Virus record (IMG/VR): IMGVR_UViG_3300028008_000118
Coordinates: 1-21,999 of that record
From: a virus
DNA: 21,999 bases
Strand: one strand, 5' to 3'
Numbering within the stretch: position 1 is the first letter of the stretch; every line of letters starts with the position of its first letter. Of this stretch, positions 8,625 to 14,189 are shown piece after piece. The position numbers and the translations under genes are program-made. The notes beneath the pieces were generated by a model. The model saw nothing but the letters and a program-made list of their open reading frames with translations. It was not told the DNA's origin and did no database searches.

Positions 8625-8896
8625 TATTTAGATCTTTTTTCAGCGAACCCTGAAAAAGCTTCTTTTTTTTCTTCTTTAGGCTTGTTCTCTAGTATGCGTT
8701 CTTCGTCTTGGATACGATTTAGTATTTCAAAAGCATCAAATATAGCTAACTTTTTAGTGGCTGCTGCGTTTTTTAATCGATCAGCAGATATATCGTCATC
8801 AGAATCAACTATAGCTTCTTTAGCAACTTTAATAAGTTCTTCAACAGCTTTGTGACCAGCTAGGATTATACTCTTCTTCGTTTCCTTGATATTCAT
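8624..8896 (-). CDS. Small helical protein directly upstream of TerL; small terminase subunit candidate
   Basis: From the ATG at 8896 it encodes 90 aa; an upstream GTG (8926) is possible but lies deeper inside the preceding gene. The protein looks almost entirely helical. It has the segment DDDISADRLKNAAATKKLAIFDAFEILNRI (around residues 33-62, given here only to locate the core) and a charged Lys/Glu-rich C-terminus ending EKRSK. It overlaps the previous gene by 56 nt and TerL by 1 nt. Position and size fit a small terminase subunit, but I see no clear helix-turn-helix, and I recall relatives annotated only as hypothetical. The functional call is therefore by context. Confidence 0.7.
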   Translation of the reverse strand: MNIKETKKSIILAGHKAVEELIKVAKEAIVDSDDDISADRLKNAAATKKLAIFDAFEILNRIQDEERILENKPKEEKKEAFSGFAEKRSK

Positions 8897-9431
8897 ATTC
8901 GACTGTAATTTGATTGGCGGGCACACGGTATAATCGTTCGCCCTCTATATTAAATTCGTATTCCATACCAGGTTTGAAACCCACGAGCGACCCTGCTTCA
9001 AAACCTTCACTAGCATACTTAATAATACCTATTAAAGGTTCTTCTTTATGTAAGCTAAATTTATCTTTTGCCTTTATAGGCTTTACAAAACAAAAACCAG
9101 GTAAAGCATTCCATTCGCTATTGCGTTTGTATGCGTAAACCTGGTCAGGATATACAAAGAACATATCTTCTTTATAAAACGCTCGGCTGTTTTTTTCTTT
9201 GCCTCTAACGTCTCTAAATCTTCTAAACACATTATGATGCACTATTATTTCGTCGCCTTCATGTATATCACCGTTAGTAATTTTAGGTACGCTATTGACT
9301 ACGCCAAGCCTGCTTGTGTAGTGGTGGTTTTGTACTTCTGTATTTAACAGCAGCTTTTTGCCGTTTATTTTTTTTTCGCTAGTAGATCGCCCATCTTTCG
9401 GGCTAACTATAAAGTTGTATACGCTTTGCAT
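8841..9431 (-). CDS. Tandem GroES-like protein (two co-chaperonin-type folds)
   Basis: The ATG at 9431 overlaps the previous stop (TAATG) and gives 196 aa. Two segments follow the order of GroES strand elements. Repeat 1 (about 4-102): YNFIVSP; a long loop with NGKKLLLN where GroES has its mobile-loop GGIVL; RLGVVNSVP where GroES has RGEVLAVG; IHEGDEIIVHHNV where GroES has VKVGDIVIFND; and FFVYPDQVYAYKR as the last strand. Repeat 2 (about 110-182): PGFCFVKPI, then LIGIIKYAS, GFKPGMEYEFN, and LYRVPANQITVEYE, with only a very short mobile loop. The C-terminus is YQGNEEEYNPSWSQSC. Similar proteins in marine phages are, as I recall, sometimes labelled GroES-like. It sits in the packaging gene block, well away from this phage's groEL/groES pair. 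Confidence 0.75.
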   Translation of the reverse strand: MQSVYNFIVSPKDGRSTSEKKINGKKLLLNTEVQNHHYTSRLGVVNSVPKITNGDIHEGDEIIVHHNVFRRFRDVRGKEKNSRAFYKEDMFFVYPDQVYAYKRNSEWNALPGFCFVKPIKAKDKFSLHKEEPLIGIIKYASEGFEAGSLVGFKPGMEYEFNIEGERLYRVPANQITVEYEYQGNEEEYNPSWSQSC

Positions 9432-9649
9432 TACCACTTAAGATCATATTCGATGGATATTGCCATGTTCTTGTTAAAGTCTTTCCATGGCATCACTAGT
9501 TCACCTTTTTGTATATACACAGAGTACTTATCAGATTCCTCTAGTATATTTACTATAGTATGACCACCATACACTTCCTGTCCAACAGAATAGTGCATGG
9601 CGTCATTTTTATAGTCTTTCCCAATACTAATCTTCCTTATTATCTGCAT
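9431..9649 (-). CDS. Conserved small protein of unknown function (72 aa)
   Basis: An ATG at 9649, inside the end of the preceding gene, gives MQIIRKISIGKDYKNDAMHY as the N-terminus. An upstream TTG would add seven residues but seems less likely. The protein is beta-rich with SVGQEVYGGHTIVNIL and ELVMPWKDFNKNM, which suggests a small SH3-like or barrel fold. No catalytic or metal motif is visible. The start overlaps the upstream coiled-coil gene by 23 nt and its stop overlaps the tandem GroES-like gene (TAATG), so the three are probably translated in a coupled way. I recognise it as part of a gene block recurring in marine phages, with no known role. Confidence 0.75.
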   Translation of the reverse strand: MQIIRKISIGKDYKNDAMHYSVGQEVYGGHTIVNILEESDKYSVYIQKGELVMPWKDFNKNMAISIEYDLKW

Positions 9650-9890
9650 TTTCCGCGATAGTTCCGTCAACTAAGCTAACGCTTACATTGCCGTAGGATT
9701 TTTCCAGATTAACTTGGAATACATTAAGCTCTTCCTTTGCTTTGTCTAATTTGCCAAGAAGCTCCATTTTTTGAACTTCCAACCCGCCAATGCTTAGCTG
9801 AGTTTGGTTAATTAATTGCACGATTGCTTGAAGGTTTTCTAGCTCTTCAGCTTTAATTTTTTCGACTTTGGTTTCTTTTACTTTTTTCAT
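9627..9890 (-). CDS. Small coiled-coil protein (87 aa)
   Basis: The protein is Lys/Glu-rich, starting MKKVKETKVEKIKAEELENL. Heptad-like spacing of Leu/Ile/Val over about residues 10-65 predicts a coiled coil. The tail (about 66-87) is short and acidic (GNVSVSLVDGTIAENADN). It is the first gene of the overlapping block that leads into terminase and portal, and follows a 68-nt AT-rich spacer. The function is unknown. A structural or assembly-adaptor role would fit its form and position, but nothing in the sequence proves it. Confidence 0.75.
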   Translation of the reverse strand: MKKVKETKVEKIKAEELENLQAIVQLINQTQLSIGGLEVQKMELLGKLDKAKEELNVFQVNLEKSYGNVSVSLVDGTIAENADNKED

Positions 9891-9901
9891 TTTTGCTGGT
9901 T

Positions 9902-9936
9902 TAATATAATTAAATTATTGTTACTTTTATAATTAC
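9902..9936 (-). promoter_or_regulatory. Candidate promoter/leader before the packaging-head cluster
   Basis: The 68-nt spacer reads, on the minus strand, GTAATTATAAAAGTAACAAT then ATTTAATTATATTA, ending 12 nt before the ATG at 9890. GTAATTATA is shared with the spacers at 3975-3983 and 14210-14218, and the 14-mer with 1236-1249. This is the longest spacer between 13.9 kb and 1.3 kb except that at 11027-11100, so it is a reasonable place for a promoter. Confidence 0.35.
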
Positions 9937-9958
9937 TTGATTTGCTTGATAACTAAGG

Positions 9959-10432
9959 CTATGGGGTTGGTGTGGCGTCTATATTTATAAAATCTGTAAC
10001 CCCCTGAACAGGGTTAAACGTGTATGTAGGTGCTGTTGCCGGCGATTGGGTCGTAGACACGGTAGGTAAGCTACCCCCGGCGGCTGAGGTCCCGACTTGC
10101 AATATAACAGACGTGCCGGTATAGGTTGCCTGACAAGACACTGTAGTTGGCGCTAAAGCCTCAACAATAACATCCACCGTGTCAGTGGTAAATACGTTAA
10201 TAGTTGGAGCCGTGCTATTCATAGCGATACCGGAAAGCTTCGAGTTTACTGAAGTAGCAAATAAAGCCCCTCCTCGATATACATTAACCGTTACCTCAAA
10301 AGCTTCACATCCGCTAGGCGGCGGCGTTGAGGTAGTGTTTCTAATATTAAGAGGGAATGTTGCCGGGCCAGGCCCAGGCGAGCCTCCGCAGTTATCGCAC
10401 CAATATACATAGTTAGCGATGCCAATACCCAT
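9959..10432 (-). CDS. Pro/Gly-rich beta protein next to spike-base homologue; possible virion decoration protein
   Basis: The 157-aa protein begins MGIGIANYVYWCDNCGG, with a CxxC pair at residues 12 and 15 and a PGPGP linker. The rest is Thr/Ser/Val/Ala-rich and beta-patterned, with further cysteines at about 42 and 100, like an Ig-type or spike domain. There is no signal peptide or membrane segment. It starts 1 nt after the stop of the spike-base-like gene, so the two are probably coexpressed. In the Rhodobacter gene transfer agent the spike base (Rcc01079) is paired with a spike fibre (Rcc01080). A comparable fibre or decoration role here is inference from adjacency. Confidence 0.7.
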   Translation of the reverse strand: MGIGIANYVYWCDNCGGSPGPGPATFPLNIRNTTSTPPPSGCEAFEVTVNVYRGGALFATSVNSKLSGIAMNSTAPTINVFTTDTVDVIVEALAPTTVSCQATYTGTSVILQVGTSAAGGSLPTVSTTQSPATAPTYTFNPVQGVTDFINIDATPTP

Positions 10433-10433
10433 C

Positions 10434-10718
10434 TTATTTGATGCTTAAGATATCAGAAGCCGCGGTCCCTGTAGCTAAAACATAATCGCAGATGATTGGT
10501 AAAAAGCACCCGTTCCCTACATTTTTAAATACAACTGCATCTGCGGCAGTAGGAGCACCTGCACTAAAGTCTTGCCCTGATATAATTACCTTAACGTCAC
10601 CAGCAGTGCCCACATAAAGCGCCGCTCCGTTTAGCTTTGTTGTACCGTCTATTGTATCGCTAGGTGTAATAGCGGCAACTGCTGTTGCAAATTCGGGTTG
10701 ATTTGTAAAAGTTCCCAT
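10434..10718 (-). CDS. Small virion protein resembling GTA head-spike base (Rcc01079 family)
   Basis: The 94-aa protein has the family's typical run: ITPSDTIDGTTKLNGAALYV in the first half, GTAGDVKVIISG, then FKNVGNGCFLPIICDYVLATG and a final TAASDILSIK. In Rhodobacter capsulatus GTA, the relative Rcc01079 forms the base of spikes on the head. Many tailed phages carry such small beta proteins among virion genes. The start is an ATG after an AT-rich leader without Shine-Dalgarno. It follows the DUF6321-like gene by 20 nt and is followed after 1 nt by a proline/glycine-rich protein. Placement in a virion role rests on family resemblance recalled from sequence, not on a search. Confidence 0.75.
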   Translation of the reverse strand: MGTFTNQPEFATAVAAITPSDTIDGTTKLNGAALYVGTAGDVKVIISGQDFSAGAPTAADAVVFKNVGNGCFLPIICDYVLATGTAASDILSIK

Positions 10719-10738
10719 TATATATATTTATTTCTTTA

Positions 10739-11026
10739 TTAACATTTCCATCTACGGCGTGCAGCGCAGATACGTTTATCCGGTGTCTTCGAACAATTTA
10801 TATTATGCATTTTCATTTGCCCTCTTGACCGAGCGCAATATGATGTACGACGCTTGCCGCCGCCTGGTTGAGGCGCCTTTAGCTTGCCCCCTGTTTCTTT
10901 GTTATATGCAGCGCGCCCAGCTGCTGTCATTCCAGCGCCCTCTTTAGCACTTAAAAAGTGCCGCCCTTTACCTTTTGTCGTTTTCTTTAGCTTCGCGAAA
11001 GGCGAAGACTCTTGTACGTATGCCAT
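10739..11026 (-). CDS. Basic DUF6321-like phage protein
   Basis: From the ATG at 11026 it encodes 95 aa. The frame is open further upstream to 11053, but without a better start. It is very basic, with AKEGAGMTAAGRAAYNKETG, GKLKAPQPGGGKRRTSYCAR, and a C-terminal RICAARRRWKC. The pattern 'GxTxxGRxxYNxxTGxxLKxP ... KRRxSxCAR ... RRRWxC' matches my recollection of the DUF6321 family, common in marine phages and of unknown function. Cysteines in SYCAR, NINCSK, RICAA and at the final position could bind metal. The charge suggests nucleic-acid binding, for example in the packaged head. It lies behind a 74-nt spacer with inverted repeats. Confidence 0.8.
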   Translation of the reverse strand: MAYVQESSPFAKLKKTTKGKGRHFLSAKEGAGMTAAGRAAYNKETGGKLKAPQPGGGKRRTSYCARSRGQMKMHNINCSKTPDKRICAARRRWKC

Positions 11027-11040
11027 AATATAGTGAAAAT

Positions 11041-11102
11041 GGGGAACGGGCAATAAAATAAGGTAGCGATTCCTTTTCCTACACGCCCGATGTAACCCCG
11101 TT
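11041..11102 (-). other. Intergenic segment with competing inverted repeats
   Basis: In the 74-nt spacer between the HExxH gene and the DUF6321-like gene, CGGGC (11047-11051) can pair with GCCCG (11085-11089), enclosing GTAG/CTAC (11063-11066 with 11079-11082). Alternatively AACGGG (11045-11050) pairs with CCCGTT (11097-11102). The two pairings exclude each other. No U-tract follows. It could be a leader or processing structure for the downstream gene. It does not fold as a tRNA. Confidence 0.3.
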
Positions 11103-11454
11103 ATTTTTTAGTTTTTTGATATGCTTCTTTTTCCCAAGGAAGATCATGAGCACCTTCCATCATTGTTTGGCGGGTGTATACTCTAGCGGGTGAACGAGTG
11201 TCTCTCTTCCACATTACTGTATCCGCTGTATAACCAAGTTTACCCTGAGCCATTTGCTCAAGATGCACTTTCTCGTGTTCAACAGCGTCGTTAATCTTAT
11301 TTTGCGGTAAGCCTTTTTGAACAAATATAGTGCCGTCGCGGTTAGCCTCGGCTTGTATGTTATCGCCTAACTGCTTTTCAAAAACAGGCGTTCCATGGTC
11401 TGACGCTTCTTTATTGATACCAAACAGCGTCTCTTTGTTCTTAAGTTTAAACAT
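11101..11454 (-). CDS. Small HExxH (zincin-like) protein
   Basis: The ATG at 11454 gives 117 aa, starting 2 nt after the upstream stop; a TTG further up would overlap that gene. HEKVH at residues 60-64 (in AVEHEKVHLEQM) matches the zincin HExxH motif, whose His residues bind zinc and whose Glu is the general base. A downstream WEKEAY (107-112) offers Glu as a possible third ligand, as in gluzincins. Hydrophobic residues flank the motif as in a real active-site helix. Proteins of this type are widespread and uncharacterised in marine phages as I recall. It could act as a protease in virion maturation or lysis, or be a non-catalytic zinc protein. It has no signal peptide. Confidence 0.8.
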   Translation of the reverse strand: MFKLKNKETLFGINKEASDHGTPVFEKQLGDNIQAEANRDGTIFVQKGLPQNKINDAVEHEKVHLEQMAQGKLGYTADTVMWKRDTRSPARVYTRQTMMEGAHDLPWEKEAYQKTKK

Positions 11455-11456
11455 TA

Positions 11457-11612
11457 CTAATCGCAATCACAATCGCCGCTGCAGCCGCAATCGTCATCAA
11501 TTGTTGTAAAATTTGCAGCTACTTTACCTGCTGCGTCAATAGTCACTTCCTGCATTGCAGGGTAACTGTTAATGCTTTCTTGCACTCTTTTAGTAATAGG
11601 TATTACTTTCAT
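11457..11612 (-). CDS. 51-aa protein with Cys/Asp-rich C-terminal tail
   Basis: The small frame begins with an ATG at 11612 that overlaps the preceding stop as ATGA and ends with TAG at 11457. It starts MKVIPITKRVQESINSYPAM and ends DDDCGCSGDCDCD. Four cysteines in a CxCxxxCxC array, interleaved with six aspartates, form the last 13 residues, which suggests metal binding. The ATGA overlap upstream and the 2-nt gap to the HExxH gene downstream argue strongly that it is real. A neighbouring zincin-like protein makes a zinc-related role tempting, but there is no direct evidence. I recognise no homologue. Confidence 0.7.
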   Translation of the reverse strand: MKVIPITKRVQESINSYPAMQEVTIDAAGKVAANFTTIDDDCGCSGDCDCD

Positions 11613-12049
11613 CGTTCTTTATCTTTAATCATATCATCAATAGCTTTGTTATAAACTTTATCAGTATACGATTTGTTTTTATAAAATTTGCTTGAGGGTC
11701 CAATAGGCATATCATCGTAGCCTAGCATTATATTATACATCCGTGTTATTAGTCTTCTCGTTTTTTGAGATACTTTAAAAACACTATACTTAATTGTTGT
11801 TTTATTGCGATGGCGCCAAACTTCTATCCAGCCTTCTTTACGCAGTCTTTCCCACCGCTTTTTATCCCAAGCGTAGGTGTAAGATCCGTTAATAAAATCA
11901 TCACGCGTAAACCTGTTTTTGCAATCTAAATATATTAAAAGCTCAAGGTCTGCGTCTTTTATACCATAAGTTTTACAGGCCCATTTTCTAACAAGCCTGT
12001 AATACTTAAGTAAATTTATATCTCGAAGGTCATTAGGTTCTAATCTCAT
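11609..12049 (-). CDS. Winged-helix-like (MarR-type) protein of unknown role
   Basis: The 146-aa, basic, mostly helical protein has the segments ADLELLIYLDCKNRFTRDDF and KKRWERLRKEGWIEVWRHRN. The latter looks like a recognition helix running into a beta wing, followed by KTTIKYSVFKVSQKTRRLITRMY. This resembles a MarR-like winged helix in which helix-loop-helix is followed by a hairpin and a dimerisation helix. Its start overlaps the groES stop as ATGA and its stop overlaps the 51-aa gene as ATGA, so it is embedded in the chaperonin operon. It may be a DNA-binding regulator of virion or lysis genes, or a DNA-associated virion protein. Related marine phage genes exist but their role is unknown to me. 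Confidence 0.75.
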   Translation of the reverse strand: MRLEPNDLRDINLLKYYRLVRKWACKTYGIKDADLELLIYLDCKNRFTRDDFINGSYTYAWDKKRWERLRKEGWIEVWRHRNKTTIKYSVFKVSQKTRRLITRMYNIMLGYDDMPIGPSSKFYKNKSYTDKVYNKAIDDMIKDKER

Positions 12050-12303
12050 TCTACAATAACAACGTCTTGAGCAGTAATTACGTGGAACAAGTTATCATTC
12101 CACTCTATACCGTGACCAGCATGTTTATCGTACCTAATTACATCTCCTTCGCTAACTCCTATTACCAAATGCCCACAACTAATAACTTTAGCTTTTAAGT
12201 ACCTAACGTCGCTGTTTTGCTTTTCAGTTAATTCTAAGCCAGCTACTGTTTTAGGAGCTTCCTTAAGCTTTTCTATAATTATATAATAATTAATTGCTTT
12301 CAT
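12046..12303 (-). CDS. groES: Phage GroES-type co-chaperonin
   Basis: The 85-aa protein follows the GroES strand order: YYIIIEKL (RVIVKRK in E. coli), a mobile loop with TVAGLELTEKQ (residues 19-29), LKAKVISCG, then SEGDVIRYDKHAG (VKVGDIVIFNDGYG) and FHVITAQDVVIVE (LIMSESDILAIVE). The hydrophobic tripeptide that docks on GroEL (IVL in E. coli) is here L23-E24-L25, with a charge in the middle. The roof hairpin of about ten residues between the VG and KVGD elements is missing, as also described for T4 gp31. It starts 14 nt before the groEL stop, so the two are translationally coupled in groEL-groES order. Its stop overlaps the next gene as ATGA. Confidence 0.88.
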   Translation of the reverse strand: MKAINYYIIIEKLKEAPKTVAGLELTEKQNSDVRYLKAKVISCGHLVIGVSEGDVIRYDKHAGHGIEWNDNLFHVITAQDVVIVE

Positions 12304-13855
12304 CTAGACGCATATTAGAAATTATACAATCAGCGGACATAATAGTAATAGATACGCTAATAGCGTTTTTAAGAGCGGTTTTCGTAACTAATACCGGATC
12401 AATTATACCAGCCTTAATCATGTTAACTTGCTTACCTGATATGGCATCAATACCTTTATTTCGTTTTACCACAAAGTCCTCATGCTTAATATTAGCGTTA
12501 GCCATTATGGTTTGGAAAGGCGAGCGTACTGCTTTAAGCAACGAATTATATCCAGCGCCTTTATTTTTAATTTTTTGAGAAGCATATAATAAAGCTATTC
12601 CGCCGCCTGGCACAATGCCTTCTTTTAATGCCGCTTGGGTTGCGTAAATAGCATCCTCAACACGATCTTTCTTTTCTTTAAGCTCAACCCTAGAATCTGC
12701 ACCTACGTATATAATTCCCACTTTACCAGTGAGCATAGACAAACGCTGCTCTAATTTGTTTTTAATGTAACCGTTAGTTTCAGATGCTACTTTAAGTCGT
12801 ACGTCTTCAATACGCTCTTCTAACGTCTGCTGATCAACATCAACTTGTAGTATAGTATTTTTATTGTTTGTAACAGCTTTTGTAACTTCACCTAATACTT
12901 GCGGGTCTATTAAATCTAAATCGTCACCAAGCTCTTCGTTAATAACGGTAGCGCCTGTTAGCATTGCTAAATCATCTAGTGTGTCCGCCTTAGTGTTACC
13001 AAAGCCGGGTATGTCTATTATATTTACCTTAATATTACCCTTTACTTTATTCGCTATTAAAGTTTGGTGAGGTTGCTGCTCTACGTCAGCTATAATTAAT
13101 AAGCTTCTATTCTTTTTAACAACGTGCTCTAGAACGCTTTGTATTTTTCTTATGCTAGCTATGCCCGAAGACACAATTAATACATAAGGATTATCCAGTA
13201 CAGCTACGCCTTTGTCTCTGTCTGTAATAAGATGCGGCGATTTAAGGCCTGAATCAAATTGCGTGCCCTCTACAAAATCAACGTACGTTTCATTCGTATC
13301 GGACTCCTCCATTAAAACAACTCCATCTTTTCCAACGCGCTCGAAAGCTTCGCCAATCTTTTTTCCAAGAATTTTGTCATTGTTGCAGCTAATGTAAGCA
13401 ACTTGCTGTAACATTTCACCCTCAACCGGAATACTGGCACCATCAAGATGAACCATAATTTCTTTAGCACAGCTTTCAACGCCTGCTTTAATTTCTCTAA
13501 TCTCTTTTTCATCTGCTTCTTTTGTAAGCTCTGTTAGTAAAGCATGAGCAAGGACAGTAGCCGTAGTGGTACCGTCCCCTGCTTCACGCACAGTGTTTCT
13601 AGCAGCCTCTTTCACAAGGGTGGCTCCTATGTTTTCGACCGAATCACGTAAGACTACGCTTTCCGCAACGGTTACACCGTCTTTTGTAATGACCGGTCGG
13701 CCTAAGGCGTCTTCGTAAATTACGCATTTACCTGAAGCACCTAAAGTGGACTTCACTGCGTTTGTTAACTTATCGACGCCGGCCATTATTTTTTTATTGG
13801 CTTTATCGCCAAATGTAAGATCTTTAACGATCTCGCTCGGGTTATTAAATTCCAT
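12290..13855 (-). CDS. groEL: Phage-encoded GroEL chaperonin (Cpn60)
   Basis: The 521-aa protein aligns over its whole length with E. coli GroEL (548 aa). ATP-site elements are intact: TLG at 37-39 (TLGAS instead of TLGPK), TKDG at 57-60, GDGTTTAT at 93-100 with catalytic D94 (D87), VEDAIYAT with the D398 equivalent, PGGG, and GIIDP with the D495 equivalent. The YNAAT nucleotide-binding segment reads IDAIS, an Asp seen also in organelle Hsp60s. Apical-domain residues that bind polypeptide and GroES differ: Y199, Y203, F204, L234, L259 and V264 become L204, H208, L209, Q239, H263 and A268. L237 and V263 stay hydrophobic (L242, I267). The C-terminal GGM repeat is absent. It should form a double-ring folding machine for virion proteins, probably with the GroES encoded next. 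The leader is AT-rich with no Shine-Dalgarno sequence. Confidence 0.95.
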   Translation of the reverse strand: MEFNNPSEIVKDLTFGDKANKKIMAGVDKLTNAVKSTLGASGKCVIYEDALGRPVITKDGVTVAESVVLRDSVENIGATLVKEAARNTVREAGDGTTTATVLAHALLTELTKEADEKEIREIKAGVESCAKEIMVHLDGASIPVEGEMLQQVAYISCNNDKILGKKIGEAFERVGKDGVVLMEESDTNETYVDFVEGTQFDSGLKSPHLITDRDKGVAVLDNPYVLIVSSGIASIRKIQSVLEHVVKKNRSLLIIADVEQQPHQTLIANKVKGNIKVNIIDIPGFGNTKADTLDDLAMLTGATVINEELGDDLDLIDPQVLGEVTKAVTNNKNTILQVDVDQQTLEERIEDVRLKVASETNGYIKNKLEQRLSMLTGKVGIIYVGADSRVELKEKKDRVEDAIYATQAALKEGIVPGGGIALLYASQKIKNKGAGYNSLLKAVRSPFQTIMANANIKHEDFVVKRNKGIDAISGKQVNMIKAGIIDPVLVTKTALKNAISVSITIMSADCIISNMRLDESN

Positions 13856-13885
13856 TGTATTAAATTTGATTGAATTAAGTTGGTG

Positions 13886-14170
13886 TTACTCGAATGTTTT
13901 AACGACTTTTGGTCCTTTAATAAATTCAAGCTTTTTAAGGTAATGATCAACAGAGCTGTCTATTGCTGATTCAGCACCGGTTACTGTTTCCCGACGAGTT
14001 ACGTCTTTCCAGCTTTCTTCCCAAAACAATTCTGTTTGGAAATAGCCATTTGGTAGCTGCACAATACGCCAGTTTGATTTGGCGGAGGCATGCTTCCAGA
14101 ACGCTTTGGTTTCTTCGGATACTTGTTGGTTACCACTTGTCGTAGTGGTAGTACGGTAATAAAAAGTCAT
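13886..14170 (-). CDS. Conserved small phage protein of unknown function (94 aa)
   Basis: It begins MTFYYRTTTTTSGNQQVSEE and contains NWRIVQLPNGYFQTELFWEE, SWKDVTRRETVTGAESAID and a Lys-rich C-terminus. The aromatic central part (GYFQTE, WEESW) resembles a fragment repeated in marine phage proteins of unknown role. There is no signal, membrane segment or catalytic motif. It lies between the holin and groEL, 30 nt upstream of groEL, behind a 44-nt AT-rich spacer with a GTAATTATA element, and may thus be the first gene of the chaperonin transcription unit. Confidence 0.7.
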   Translation of the reverse strand: MTFYYRTTTTTSGNQQVSEETKAFWKHASAKSNWRIVQLPNGYFQTELFWEESWKDVTRRETVTGAESAIDSSVDHYLKKLEFIKGPKVVKTFE

Positions 14171-14189
14171 TTTGGTTTTTTTAAATTAA

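Noticed and set aside
11041-11102. tRNA-like structure in the spacer
   Set aside because: Inverted repeats exist, but no anticodon arm, T-loop GTTC context and CCA-compatible acceptor stem occur together.
12290-13855. Window being a bacterial chromosome because it carries groEL
   Set aside because: All neighbours are phage virion, packaging or lysis genes, the order is reversed, and the protein lacks the GGM tail.
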